A stretch of 64,000 nucleotides of DNA from Sipunculus nudus (Eukaryota > Annelida > Sipuncula > Golfingiida > Sipunculidae), in NCBI GenBank assembly GCA_026874595.1, contig CM049306.1, positions 79,572,142-79,636,141 of the forward strand. Direction: 5' to 3'. Under the pieces are notes generated by a model. It was given only the letters and a program-made list of their open reading frames with translations. It ran no database searches and was not told the origin of the DNA. Position 1 is the first letter of the stretch, and each line of letters begins with the position of its first letter. Below, in pieces: positions 24,501 to 36,875 of the stretch. Both the position numbers and the translations under genes were made by a program.

Positions 24501-25843
24501 CTCATACATAGGTGGCTACATGCTTCCTTACATGAGTGGTTAAGGCTCTCTTACATGTGTGGCTACATGCTCCTATACATGAGTGGCTAAGGCTCTCTTA
24601 CATGTGTGGCTACATGCTTCCTAACATGAGTGGTTAAGGCTCTCATACATAGGTGGCTACATGCTTCCTTACATGAGTGGTTAAGGCTCTCTTACATGTG
24701 TTGCTCAGGCTCTATGTGTGGCTAAGGCTCTCTTACATGTGGGGCTTCCTGCTCCCTTACATGAGTGGGTAAGGCTCTCTTACATGTGTGGCTCAGGCTC
24801 TATGTGTGGCTAAGGCTCTCTTACATGAGGGGCTTCATGCTCCCTTACATGAGTGGTTAAGGCTCTCTTACATGTGTGGCTACATGCTCCTATATATGAG
24901 TGGCTAAGGCTCTCTTACATGTGTGGCTACATGCTTCCTTACATGAGTGGTTAAGGCTCTCATACATAGGTGGCTACATGCTTCCTTACATGAGTGGTTA
25001 AGGCTCCCTTACATGTGTGGCTCAGGCTCTATGTGTGGCTAAGGCTCTCTTACATGTGGAGCTTCATGCTCCCTTACATGAGTGGTTAAGGCTCTCTTAC
25101 ATGTGTGGCTCAGGCTCTATGTGTGGCTAAGGCTCTCTTACATGTGGTGCTTCATGTTCGTTACATCAGTGGTTAAGGCTCTCTTACATGTGTGGCTACA
25201 TGCTCCTATACATGAGTGGCTAAGGCTCTCTTACATGTGTGGCTACATGCTCCCTTGCATGAGTGGTTAAGGCTCTCATACATAGGTGGCTACATGCTTC
25301 CTTACATGAGCGGTTAAGGCTCTCTTACATGTGTGGCTAAGGCTTTATGTGTGGCTAAGGCTCTCTTACATGTGTGGCTACATGCTCCTATACATGAGTG
25401 GCTAAGGCTCTCTTACATGTGTGGCTAAGGCTCTATGTGTGGCTTAGGCTCTCTTACATGTGTGGCTACATGCCCCTTTACATGAGTGGCTAAGGCTCTC
25501 TTACATGTGTGGCTACATGCTCCCTTACTAGGTGGTTAAGGCTCTCTTACATGTGTGGCTACACGCTCCTATACATGAGTGGCTAAGGCTCTCTTACATG
25601 TGTGGCTACATGCTCCCGTACATGAGTGGTTAAGGCTCTCTTACATGTGTGGCTACATGCTTCCTTACATAAGTGGTTAAGGCTCTCTTACATGTGTGGC
25701 TAAGGCTCTATGTGTGGCGAAGGGTCTCTTACATGTGTTGCTACATTCTCCCTTACATGAGTGGCTAAGGCTCTCTTATATGTGTGACTAAGGCTCTCTT
25801 ATATGTGTGGCTAAGGTTCCCTTTCATGTGTCTATGGCTCTGT
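21561..25843. repeat. 4.3-kb minisatellite with ~23-bp units and 1,178-bp higher-order period
   Basis: Built of about 185 units of three main types: 23 bp (core GTGTGGCTAAGGCTCTCTTA), 24 bp (core GTGGCTACATGCTCCCTTAC) and 18 bp (GTGTGGCTCAGGCTCTAT). Outer units are diverged; the middle is homogeneous and shows a long-range copy: rare variants such as ACAAGGTGCT recur at 23031 and 24209, and CCTTG(T/C)ATGA at 23301 and 24479, both 1,178 bp apart. Unit lengths that are not all multiples of three make it non-coding; the short Leu/Trp/Met-rich frames are artefacts. Confidence 0.95.
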
Positions 25844-26655
25844 TGTGAAAGGGAGAAGACTCTTTCTTTGGCCTCCATATCCAGTTCAATCACATGCCCT
25901 ATCCATCATCAGTCCGACATTCTTTGACCAACTGATTATAAACAAACAAATTAATGTTTAAGAAATATAAATTAATATTACTGCCACACTGCATTTTTAT
26001 TTTTTTTCTACCGGCCATGCTCTTTATTGCATGCCATTTGACTTCATCAGATGGCATGTTTTAGCATATGTATATCATATACGTCAATTGTGTTTTATAT
26101 GCATCCTGTACCATAGCTTCAATACATTATCAGCAGTCTCTTAATATTGCCTTAGGGAACACTGACACAATATTACCTATAAGGACCCCTACTTCTGTCA
26201 TGAAAACAGGCCTTCATAAGAAACTGGCATTTCCTCCCTACATTAGACAGCCAGAGGTGTAAAACAAGTTTGAACCAATACACTTAAATGAATACCATAA
26301 ATGTGAGTTTACAGGTGTTATTAAGGACAGCATAAGCACATCATGAACCACCATTATAAGTAAATTATAATTTAAAATAGAACAAATTCTTATCTTAACA
26401 GTGAAAGTTTTGCCTTTTGCTCTCCAAAGTGACACGGTCCTTCCCCCAAAATCAATATATACCCATTACTCACCCACCTCTAATTTCAGGGCTACAGACA
26501 AATAAAGACTAAATTACAGGTTTGCATCCTGAATTGTTACAAAAGATAAGTTGGCTTGATATTTTTATGCTTCTGGTTGAGGTAATATAATGTTAAAACC
26601 CACCACCTGGACTTGCTCGACAGATAATACTGCAAATGGATTAATTATGATGATA
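25844..26655. other. Intergenic, nothing recognised
   Basis: AT-rich single-copy-looking DNA between the minisatellite and the next element. Confidence 0.4.
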
Positions 26656-29600
26656 ACAAGTGACCCATGGGTCATGACACTCAGCAGACTGACATGTGAC
26701 AATATGTCCTTGCACAGGCAACTAATTACGATAATGTAGGTGGCATCATTGTTCATGTATATTAGCTTAAGTTCATCAAGACCCATAAGCACAACAAATT
26801 TGATGACAATCCAACCAGCCTTTCCTGAGGAATCTGGCAGTTCGTGTGTATTTTGCATTATTTCTGGGGTGCTCAAACATACCCAAAAACCCTGAGAACT
26901 AGGTCACAATGACCAAATTTCAGGTTTCTGGGGAGAACTTTTGAGGAACTCTCAGGATATCAAGTTAGAAGATTCTGGGCCCAATGGTTATGATTTGTGC
27001 CCTACTTTGGTTTCAAATTTTCAGTTATTCTGAGGGGTGCTTATAAGCCCCATAGCTCAGAAAATATGGGTAACAGAGACCTAATTTCACGTTTCCTAGG
27101 ATACTTTTCATGGACCTCCCTTTATTTTAAGTTAGGAGATTTCAGATCCAATGGTTATGATTTTGGTTATGAAAGGAGACTTTTCATGGGCCTCTTTGCA
27201 TGTCAAGAGAGAAGATTCTAGGTCCAGTCGTTACAATTTGTGCCCTGTTAACTCTTGACCTCATCTTTTAATGTCTAAAATATAGAGAAAAAAAATCGAA
27301 AAAAAAAATGGAAAAAATATAGATAGCCCCACCAGTCTGCAGAAACTAATGAAACACTCCATGATCAATATCTATGCAAAGAATAATGGTGATCAATGCA
27401 TAAGTTGTTCAGATACTTCAGCTTTTGTATCAAATTTTCCATTAATCTGCGGGGGGGGGGGGGTATTTCGGAGAGTTTATGGGTAACAGAGACCTAATTT
27501 CAGGTTTCCACCGAGACTTTTCATGGGCCTTCCTGCATGTCAAAAGAGAAGATTCTAGGTCCAGTTGTTACGATTTGTGCCATATTAACAGATGACCACA
27601 TCTTAAGATGTCTCAAAAATGAAGAAAAAAATTTGTAAAAATTGAAAAAATACAGGTGGCACCAATAGACTGCAGAAACTGATGAAACATTCCATGACCA
27701 ATATCAATGCAAAGAATAATGGTTATCAACGCATTATTTGTTCAGATACTGGAGCTTTGTATCAAATTATATATTATTCTGGGGGGGGGGGTACTTCAGA
27801 GCCCAATAGCCCAAAGAATATGGGTAACAGGGACCAAATTTTAAGTTCCCAAGGAGACTTTTCATGGACCTCCCTGCATATAAAGAAAGAAGATTCTAGG
27901 TTCAGTCCTTACAATTTGTACCCTGTTTACAGATGACCACATCTTTTAAGGTCTCAAAAATTGAGAAAAAAAATCGTAAAAAATAATACATCAAATCATA
28001 ATAAGCACATCAAATTTGATGACAATCCATCCAGCTGTTCCTGAGGAATCTGGCAATTTGTATGTATTTTGTATTATTTCTGGGGTACTCAAACATGGCC
28101 TCTAACTCAGATAATATAGGTCACAGTGACCTCAATTCAAGTTCCTGAGGAGAACTTTTGAGGAATTCTCAGGATGTGAAGTAAGAAGATTAAGGTCAAA
28201 TTGTTATGATTTGCACCCTGCTTTGGTATCAAATTTTCAATTATTCTGGGGGTGCTTATAAGCCCCATAGCTTGGAGAATATGGGTTACAGAGACCTAAT
28301 TTCAGGTTTCCAAGAAGACTTTTTCATGGACCTCCCTGGTTGTCAAAATAGAAGATTCTTGTTCCAATGGTTATGATTTGTGCCCTGCTTTGGTATCAAA
28401 TTTTCAATTATTCTGGGGGTAGTTATAAGCCCAATTGCTTGGAAATTTGGGTAACAGAGACCTAATTTCACATTTCCAAAAAGACTTTTCATGGACCTCC
28501 CTGGATGTCAAGTAAGAAGAATCTAGGACCAATGGTTACGATTTTTGCACTACTAAAGGATAACCACATCTTTAAAGGTCTCAAAAACAGAGAAAAAAAT
28601 CACAAAAAATAAAAAAAAAAAACAGGTGGGGCCACCAGTCTACAGAAACTGATGGAACACTTCATGATCAATATCCATGCAAAGAAACATGATGACCAAT
28701 CCATTAGTTGTTGAGATACTTGAGCTTTTGTATCAAATTTTCCATTATTCTGGTGGATACTTCAGAGCCCCATAGCTCTGAGGTTTTTGGTAATAGAGAC
28801 CTAATTTTAGGTCTCCAAAGAGACTTTTCATGGGCCTCCCTTCATATAAAGATAGAAGATTCTAGGTCCAGTCGTTATGATTTGTGCCTTGTTATCAGAT
28901 GACCACATCTTTTAAGGTATCAAAAATTGAGAAAAAAAATCGTAAAAAATTAGAAAAAATACAGGTGGCGCCACAAGTCTGCAGAAAATGATGAAACACT
29001 CCATGATCAAAATCAATGCAAAGAATCATGATGACCTATCCATTAGTTCTTCAGATCCTTGAGCTTTTGTATCAAATTTTCCATTATTCTGGGGGATACT
29101 TCAGAGCAAAATAGCTCTGAGGTTTTGGGTAACAGAGAAATAATTTTAGGTTTCCAAGGAGAATTTCCATGGGCCTCCCTGCATGTTAAGATAGAAGATT
29201 CTAGGTCCAGTTGTTACGATTTGTGCCCTGTTATCAGATGACAGCAACTTTTAAGGTATCAAAAACACAGAAAATAAATTGTAAAAAAATAAAAAAAAGG
29301 TGGCACCACCAGTCTGCAGAAACTGATGAAACACTCCATGATCAATATCCATGCAAAGAATCATGGTGATCAATGCATTAGTTGTTCAGATAATTGAGCT
29401 TTTGTATGGATTTATTTTTCATGGACCTCTCTGGATGTAAAGTTAGAAGATTCTAGGTCCAGCGGTTACGATTTGTGCCCTGTTAATGGACAGACAACAG
29501 GACGGCTGGACAGACGACAGCCATAGAGTGATTGCTAAAGCTCAGATGACTTACAGTCAGCTGAGCTATAAAACAGGTAGGGCCACTAGTCTGCAGAAAC

Positions 29601-29880
29601 TGATGAAACACTTCATGATCAATATCTATGCAAAGAATCATGGTGATCAATGCATTAATTGTTCAGATACTTGAGCTTTTGTATCAAATTTTCCATTATT
29701 CTGGGGGGTACTTCCTAATTCCAGGTTTTATAGGAGATTTTTCATGGACCTCCCTGGATGTACAGTTAGAAGATTCCAGGTCCAGCGGTTATGATTTGTG
29801 CCCTGTAAACGGACAGATGGCCGGACATGACGGACAAAGGGTGATCGTTATAGCACAGATGACTTACAGTCAGCTGAGCT
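26656..29880 (-). repeat. Interspersed element, family D, copy 3, with ~335-bp tandem units
   Basis: Begins with the inverted right end (AAGTGACCCATGGGTCATGA then CTCAGC) and ends with the inverted left hairpin AGCTCAGATGACT...AGTCAGCTGAGCT at 29539-29567; a second such end closes at 29880. In between, units starting near CTGCAGAAACTGATGAAACA recur at about 27343, 27673, 28643, 28983, 29317 and 29593, a period of 330-340 bp. Most units carry a GGTGGC-CCACC core. Short open frames repeat with the units (REL: DFSWTSL) but contain stops and are not genes. Confidence 0.75.
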
Positions 29881-30346
29881 AAAAATAAAATCTCCAGTAC
29901 TTATTTTCTAGATATCAAAGCATAATGATCTGCTTCTATACTCCCTGTCAATTTACCAAATTAAAAGTTTTTATTCCTAGATGTGCTCATCAAATGGACA
30001 ATGAGCTGGGGGAAGCAATGAAAAACTTTGGTTTCAGGAAAAGAGCATATAATTACAGCATAAGTATTAGTGATTCTGTCAAAAATTCCCCAGGGGATAT
30101 GGATCATATTAAATGTTTACCATATATCAGCCTCGAAGTACCCCAGCCTTGCAGTTTGATATTGCACATGTTTGAAGAGAAACTTGCTTTTCTCTCTGTT
30201 GCTATGAGAAATGAGGTCACTGTGATATAGTTTCAGGTATGTAAACAGGTTTCCAGTGACCTGTTCTGGAGCTGTTGCTATAACAGTTTAGATCTGAGCC
30301 CAATCAACAGACATCTGGTCACCAAGTTAACTGATGAAGGATCATC
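29881..30346. other. Intergenic; one unidentified 101-codon open frame
   Basis: The plus frame 29925-30230 has moderately protein-like composition and an acceptor-like TTTTATTCCTAG at about 29981. No family or partner exon is recognised, so it is not called as a gene. Confidence 0.2.
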
Positions 30347-30416
30347 ACTTTATACTTGACTTAAATGTACTTGCAGGTGCACTTTATACTTGACTTAAAT
30401 GTACTTGCAGGTGCAC
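30347..30416. repeat. 34-bp exact tandem duplication
   Basis: Two adjacent identical copies starting ACTTTATACTTGACTTAAAT and ending TGCAGGTGC. Perfect identity indicates a recent event. Confidence 0.9.
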
Positions 30417-30654
30417 TTCCCAACCACAGTTAGGGTTTAATACCACAAACCAACTGGTAATGTGTTTTTCACACATTTCCAAATAGGGGCCATATGTGGG
30501 TCTCCAGGAAGTAGTGGTGTGGTTAAACTGAGTTCACCGATTTGACCACCATGGGGGTACTATCTTCTGTAGAACTAACTTTTATATAGTGGGGGTGAAT
30601 GTTAGGGTGCACATAAAAATATTGGTTGGAAAAGTTGAAAACTGTGTGGCTTAA

Positions 30655-30880
30655 TTGTGTATGACATGACTGTTTGATCCATCAGACTGAAAGGTGAAAT
30701 GAGCATTTCACCCTGACACACTCACAGATACACACACTGGGCTTTGCAAGTGACACTTGCGTTATTCTCAAAGTGGAAGACCATGTGGCTTGTGTATGAC
30801 CGGACTGTTCTGTCCCACAGATTGGAAAGTGAAATGTGCATTTCACCTTGATACACACTAACACACACATACACACACAA
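30655..30880. repeat. ~136-bp tandem duplication with hairpins
   Basis: Two diverged units begin GTGTATGAC (about 30656 and 30794). Each holds a short palindrome: GGTGAAATGAGCATTTCACC in the first and GTGAAATGTGCATTTCAC in the second, followed by CACACA-rich DNA. Confidence 0.7.
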
Positions 30881-33059
30881 GGCCTGTTTTACCCAATCTA
30901 ACAATGGTGAATAAGTATCAATCCTTCCAACTGTTGCACTAAGTAATGTAAAGCTTTACTGGTTGAACTTTCATGACCATGCAATATGTCAATTTTTGGG
31001 GTTTGAGGGTAACCATCATTGGCATCAGTGACCTGACCGTGACATTAGCTGCTTGGGGTACCTATCTGAGTGTTCAGAATACCCTACACCTCATTCATGT
31101 CACAACGTTTTGGATGCCCCGAGGCAATGATGTTTATAAGTCAAGCTATGTTGTTGTTGAGGAAACATGGATGGTTGGTTGTCCCCTTTACAAATTTATC
31201 ATCACAGTCAGGTGCGTGTTATATACAGGACATGCAAGAATAAAACTCTATTAATGAAACTGCCATATGGTAATAATATTTCAATCAAAATCATTAAGTG
31301 ACCAAATGGTCATGATGCTCAGCTGAGCTTGAGCTAACATATGTTGTTTGCGGTCATGGGGATTCATGGCTTGAACAGTAAATATAACTGAGGAGGGCAA
31401 ATGCACTTTGTCCTGTAGATGTCATGTTTTAATTAAATGACAATGACCAAATTGCAGGTTTTATTTTTTAACATAAATTCTGCAGGCATTGCCATTCCTT
31501 GAAATAAGGGAAACAAGACAAGGTGATGTTTACGAGATTTCTGAGTAGTACAGGTAGCAGTTGGTAAATGTTGGTTCTGCCTGCATGTTTTGCCTGTATG
31601 TTCCTTCAAACCTACTCCAACCTTTACCAAATCATCTCATGAGTCAACAGTTGTCACAAAATATAACCCACTATACAAGTCACAGGCCAATTATTTTTAT
31701 TTCAAGGATTAGACATGAATAAACCTTTTTAAGATTAAACCATACAAGAAAAGTAAAACCACATATAGATTATTTGAATGTATCTAACTAGCCACTGTGG
31801 ACATGTGAAAATATAAAGGGTCCTTGCATTTTAGGGACTCCCTGGGTAGGGGTGCAAATTACATTTAAAATACACACACCTCAACTTAAGAAAACAGATT
31901 TAATCACAGGAGAATCTGAATTTACAACTTATTTGATACACAGAAAAAAAAACAGAGAAGGAACAGAAATGCTTCAGAAATGATGACAGAGTAATACTTG
32001 TGGTCTTAGATTGACACCCTGCTCAAAATTTAACCATCTTATAAAACTTCTTCTTTTTTTTTGCTTTGTTGTATCTTTAAAATGGGCAGGCTGTATTGTT
32101 CAGGCCGGAGAAGAACTGTCATATGGACCAGGAGTAACTGAGGAAAATTCAGCAGGTCCAACCCATTTACAATAGTCTGTTTGGAAATGGGCTGTGCTTG
32201 CTTCTCTCTTAGATGGACTGAAGAATTTACAGAGCAGGGTACCAACCTAGCTAGTTATTATCCAAGTCTGGTGGTGGATATATAGCATCAGTCACTTCTG
32301 TAAATTACACATAGCCATTAAAATGAGCTACATTTGAGCAGTTAACCATGTTAACAAGTGGCTCTGAAGAGGCACATCCCTCCTGTGGATCAAACTATAA
32401 TGACTAGATTTCAAAAGAGAATATACTGTGTATAATGTGATTTAAGGATCAACATCATATTGTGTTTATAACTTTTGTGATTTAAATAGAGAAAACGGTG
32501 CACACCTTGCATTTCATGATATTTCATAATATGTATACAGAAAATCATCATAACAATTTGAATGAATTATCATTGTGACACAGTGCACATGTATAACACT
32601 GAACTGTTATTTGTCAAGAAGACAGGTCAGTGATTGTTTAAATAAGGACTGTAACAATTCATCAGTGCACAGAGCCCAAGGAATAACTGCTATATGATTT
32701 GGGATGAACTGCTGAAATCTGAAGTGTATTGAGATCAAGATGCAAGTGCTGGTGGAGGTATGTGCTCTCCGAGTGCTTTCTAATTTAGTTATGTACAGAC
32801 AATTTTTTTTCCCTTCATTTGGAGCTTTGCAGTGTGACTGCTTCAAGTATTCTAATAAAATTAAGAAATATGTGACCTCAGAATTTTTTTAAACAAGGGG
32901 GGTAAACCTTGATACAAAGATATGCACATATCACAAATATTACCTTGATTTAAATAGTTGCTTGATGAGGTATATCAGTAGCACTGGTTAAATATAATAT
33001 TGCAGGTGATCCCTCTATATTTTCATATTATATTTTACTTATCTGATATCTATTATACA
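30881..33059. other. Intergenic; presumed 3' UTR side of the minus-strand gene at its right end
   Basis: No supported exon. 31302-31337 holds an isolated family D-like end (GGTCATGATGCTCAGCTGAG). GGTGGAGGTATGTGCTCTCC at about 32753 resembles the right end of the element at 36406-36875. TTTATT (AATAAA on the minus strand) occurs far downstream of the minus exon, around 31697. Confidence 0.35.
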
Positions 33060-33222
33060 CTATGATACAGCATCGTCCAGAAGTTTTTGTAATGTCCTCA
33101 ATAAATTAACTTGCACATCACATATGTTTTCCAGCACTTCTTCATCTGGGAGGCTTGATTTCAGCACTGTACCATACATATCCTTGTAAAGTGAGCCCTG
33201 CTTTCTATCAGGTGTTCCTCGT
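33060..33222 (-). CDS. Probable terminal coding exon of an unidentified minus-strand gene
   Basis: On the minus strand a strong acceptor TTTTTATTTCAG is followed at 33222 by one codon-completing base and 53 sense codons, then TAG (33060-33062). The peptide starts RGTPDRKQGSLYKDMYG, continues through a LPDEEVLENICDV segment and ends LLRTLQKLLDDAVS. It is rich in charged residues, and its last 28 residues form a good amphipathic helix, as expected of real protein. The frame is too short and lacks an ATG, so ORF scans with a length cut-off miss it. Upstream exons should lie to the right, in this window or beyond, but none could be identified. Function unknown. Confidence 0.55.
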
Positions 33223-33590
33223 CTGAAATAAAAATCAAATTGTAAATCACTGTGAAAGTAAACAGCAAAGATATAGTGACAAATTTACAGTATTCAATGA
33301 CTGATGTTTTATTAAGTTACACTCTGATGCTAATATTATTCCACTAAAAGTGATCATTTATTTTACTGAGCCACACTTTGGGATGGATAACAAAACACAT
33401 ATTGTAAAATAACAAGGCCTAATGCAAACCTGTGCAATGGGATACACATCAGGTACAATGCTTCCCTGATAAAATGCTTGAACATTATTGCAAAAGTACT
33501 TGATTACTTTTCCAGTATATGTGTGACAAGTACATATTTTACAAAGTAAGTACTAAACATTTTGAACCAAAGTACAAACACCAACTAGAA
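33223..33590. other. AT-rich DNA, probable intron of the minus-strand gene
   Basis: Lies directly upstream (minus strand) of the probable terminal exon. Nothing else recognised; GGCCTAATGC(A/G)AACCTGTGC at about 33416 recurs at about 63069 ahead of the second family A copy, so the shared segment may extend beyond the element. Confidence 0.3.
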
Positions 33591-35036
33591 TACGGGTAGT
33601 CGACAAGCGACTACGTGTATCCGCCTAAATCAGAGTGGAACGGGTGAAGTGAGGCATGGATTGAGTGGCAAGGGGAAATAGAGTGAAGTGTTGCATATTA
33701 GCATGGATGTCTGCAGCCAAATGGTGTATGTCAGTTGCGCCACCTACCACAAAATCCAGAAAGCCATCCAAGTTGTATACATATGCAAAATTTGAGGCAG
33801 ATAAGTCAAACCACTATATGTTTATGAGTGATTTGAGCCCGTGGCAGACAAACAGATGGACACTGTGCAAAAATGGTTGAAGGTGGCGCCACCAGTTTTG
33901 TGTATGATAAAGAGCTATGTGAGAACTATACACATGCAAAACTTTGGCCCAATTGGTCAAACGGTTCCCAAGATATGAGCTTGGATGTCTGCTGCATAAA
34001 CTAGAAACAGGTGGCGCCACCTGTCATAAAATCAAGAGAGCTGTCGGGGATGTATTAACCTGCAAAATTTTAGGCAGATATGTCAAACCACTGCCGAGAT
34101 ATGAGTGATTTTATCCCATGGCAGACAAACAGACGGGAACTGTGCAAAAATGGCTGCAGGTGGCGCCACCAGTTTTGCGTATGATAAAGAGCTATGTGAG
34201 ATCTATACACATGCAAAATTTTGGCCCAATCGGTCAAACATATCCCGAGATATGAGCTTGGATGTCTGCAGCATAAACGTGAATGTAGGTGGCGCCACCT
34301 GTCATAAAATCAGAAAAGCTATCCAGGATGTATACGCATGCCGAATTTCAGGTGAATTAGTCAAATCACTGCAGAGATATGAGTGATTTTATCCCATGGC
34401 AGACAAACAGATGGGAGCTGTGCATAAATGGCTGCAGGTGGCGCCACCAGTTTTGCGTATGATAAAGAGCTATGTGAAATCTATACACATGCAAAATTTT
34501 GGCCCAATCGGTCAAACAGTTCCCGAGATATGAGCTTGGATGTCTGCAGCGTAAACGTGAATGTAGGTGGCGCCACCTGTCATAAAATCAGAGAAGCTAT
34601 CCAGGATGTATACGCATGCCGAATTTCAGGTGAATTGGTCAAATCACTGCAGAGATACGAGTGATTTTAACCCAAGGCATACGAACAGATGGACACTGTG
34701 CAAACATGGTTGCAGGTGGCGCCACCATTTTTTGTGTATGTTATAAAGCTCTCCAAGGGTTACATTTGTGCAAAAAAATTTTCCTGATCCATCAAACGGT
34801 TCCTGAGATATGTGGGTTTATGTGTGGAAACAGACACACAAACGGACGCAGAGCGCAGAGGAAAGGTCAGAGGTCAAAACAAAATCAGGGTGCAGCAGTT
34901 CACGTGACCCGAACAAAATCCCGGGTTTCGTAAAATTCCGCCCGGCGGTTATGGAGGAGTTCTCCGGACACCTACGCGGCGGCGGCGGCAGCGGCGTGCA
35001 GCTGAAAACATAGTATCCACAATTTGGAGGATACAA
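33590..35036 (+). repeat. Interspersed element, family A, copy 1, with palindrome-punctuated dimeric array
   Basis: Left end: hairpin GTAGTCGACAAGCGACTAC at 33596-33614 followed by GTGTATCCGCC. Right end: TGAAAACATAGTATCC, then a GTATCC/GGATAC hairpin ending near 35031. GTATCCGCC and the inverted GGAGGATAC form a subterminal inverted repeat. The core has seven copies of GGTGGCGCCACC at 33882, 34010, 34159, 34288, 34437, 34566 and 34715. Spacing alternates 128-129 and 149 bp, so the unit is a 278-bp dimer. This layout resembles bivalve pearl-type/Helentron-like non-autonomous elements (inference). Confidence 0.8.
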
Positions 35037-35440
35037 TTACACAAACATCACTTCTGAAATACTGGCATGGATGTACACAACTCAATAAATGATTGTAGGT
35101 AGCATCCTAAATTTGGTGCATGAGAAAGCCATAGAAGATGTATGGATATGCAAAATTTCAGGCACCTACTTTAAACCACTCTTGAGCTATGTCCCCAGAT
35201 GCATGAAACCCCAAAACAATTAATGGTAGGTGGCACCACAATGAAGCTTTCAGAGATGTAAAGATATGCACAATTTCAGGCTGTATATCAATTCCCTCCT
35301 GTGAAATAAACAGGGACGTGCATTGTGCAAAAATCATTGTAGGTGACAACACCAGTCTTGTGTATGAGAAAGCCATCAAAGATGCATAGACATACCAAAA
35401 TTTCAGGCTGACACAACAAACCTATCTTGAGTTGGGTCCA
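35037..35440. repeat. Diverged family A-type units
   Basis: Older units related to the adjacent array (GCAAAATTTCAGGC, GGTAGGTGGCACCACA, GTGCAAAAATCATTGTAGGT) run on past the element end. A similar single diverged unit is at about 44300-44440. Confidence 0.55.
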
Positions 35441-36405
35441 TTCAGCCAACCAAGCTCAGCTGAGGAAGGCAGGTCCCCTTTAAGTCAATGATGTCTAAGT
35501 GCTATGTGTAACTACTGCACTGAGTGAACTCTTGACCTGTACCTGGCTGTATGGTGATGGATGATGTCACACCATTGCATAGGTTCACAGGTTCACTCAA
35601 AAGCAAACTTAAAACACCTGTTCATGCCCTTGTATTTTTTTTACCATGCCCCTGTCTTTTTTAATGAATGTGTGGCATTTAGCAAACAAAGCGCAAATGA
35701 AGAAATGTAATGACATTTATATACCCTACTTATGCAAATTAGAAGTTAAGTGATATAGACACTCATGCCCATATTTAGTATGTTTAGTCAAATGTAGGAA
35801 TTTTTAAAAAAATCTTTGACTTATCTATGTGACATCAAAAGTAAGACTTCCAAACTGACATGACTGAAGTAAGGACAAGCAATGATTTGAGAATAACTAC
35901 AATTTTTTAATAAGTTTTTCATAAAATTTGATCAAAATATTCACACAATATACACATTATACACACCCCTATCATTAAATATTTGCTACCCACTAAAAAA
36001 TATGTTTTAAATAAGCTTTAACTTTCCACTACTATAAATAAAACCTTTAACAGTTTTCCATACTGCAGAAATGTCTACAACATTATAGAAACATTGCACA
36101 CACAGTACTAGTGTATTAACTATGAATGGTACAGATTTTGCCATTTTCTAAAAACTTAGTAAGCCATACAGCACCTGTTCTTACTTGTGCTGACTAAAAA
36201 CCAGTTGAAACAGTACATTGTAAGATGAAACGCTGCACGAATTGGCTTTGACCCACTAAATATACAAGGGTTCAACACTCAAAAACTAAAACAATTTAAT
36301 AACTTTTTAAGGACCCTAGCTTTCAACAGATTAAGAACTTCATTCAGATCTTAGAAGTCTCATGATTTTGTAACAGCATTGCTCAAGTTTTTCCTTAATA
36401 TTTTT
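35441..36405. other. Intergenic, nothing recognised
   Basis: AT-rich, no supported feature. SLKSKLKT-like codons near 35595 weakly recall LINE reverse-transcriptase ends but are too short to call. Confidence 0.35.
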
Positions 36406-36875
36406 ACCTCCGCAAAGCAGCAGGAGTTATGTTTTTGTTGGCGCTGGTTTGTCTGTTGGTTTGTCTGTAAGCAACATCACTAAAAAAAGTCATTAAAGGA
36501 TGTTGATGAAATTTTAAGGATAGCTCTGCAATAATATAAGAAACAATTGATTCAATTTTTGGGGTTGTCCATGCGTAAATAACCCTGGACTGAATGTTTT
36601 ATGGGGTTTTATAGCACATTTGTTTACACTGGAACGTAGCATGTCATGATATGGCCAACTTTGGAGTGCGAGTCGTTATAAAACAGACGTAACGTCACCA
36701 AGGACAATGACATCACTCAAAGGGTACATGCCGTTTCTCTTTAAGGTCTAAGTAAATTAAAGTACAGCATAGGAGCCAGTTTAATAAGGGAAAATGTTGC
36801 ATTTTTTACAAAGCAACATGAGTGTTATGAGCTGCCTTTGTGGAGGTCTGCGCTCTCTGAGCACATTTCTAGTCT
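36406..36875. mobile_element. Non-autonomous element, family E, inverted ends ACCTCCGCAAAG
   Basis: ACCTCCGCAAAG at 36406-36417 is inverted as CTTTGTGGAGGT at 36836-36847 (one mismatch), followed by GCGCTCTCTGAGCACATTTC. Inside lie GTTGGCGCTGGTTTGTCTGT and a TGATGAAATTTT block. Short fragments with the same right end appear near 13660 and 32753. Confidence 0.6.

Noticed and set aside
23499-25270. Leu/Trp/Met-rich plus-strand frames in the minisatellite
   Set aside because: Unit lengths of 23, 24 and 18 bp shift the frame; the frames are short, broken by stops and have no splice context.
26997-29241. Repeated short frames sharing RDLISGF/DFSWTSL
   Set aside because: Translations of the ~335-bp family D unit, with frequent stops and frameshifts.
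29925-30230. 101-codon plus-strand frame as a gene
   Set aside because: No homology recognised and no consistent splice partner; plausible by chance in AT-rich DNA.
33882-34726. CRISPR array (regularly spaced repeats)
   Set aside because: The spaced palindromes lie in fully repeated, eukaryotic dimeric units; there are no unique spacers and no cas genes.
34105-34933. Repeated plus-strand frames (MAAGGATSFAYDKELCE...)
   Set aside because: They follow the family A 278-bp unit and end at unit-specific stops; repeat artefact.
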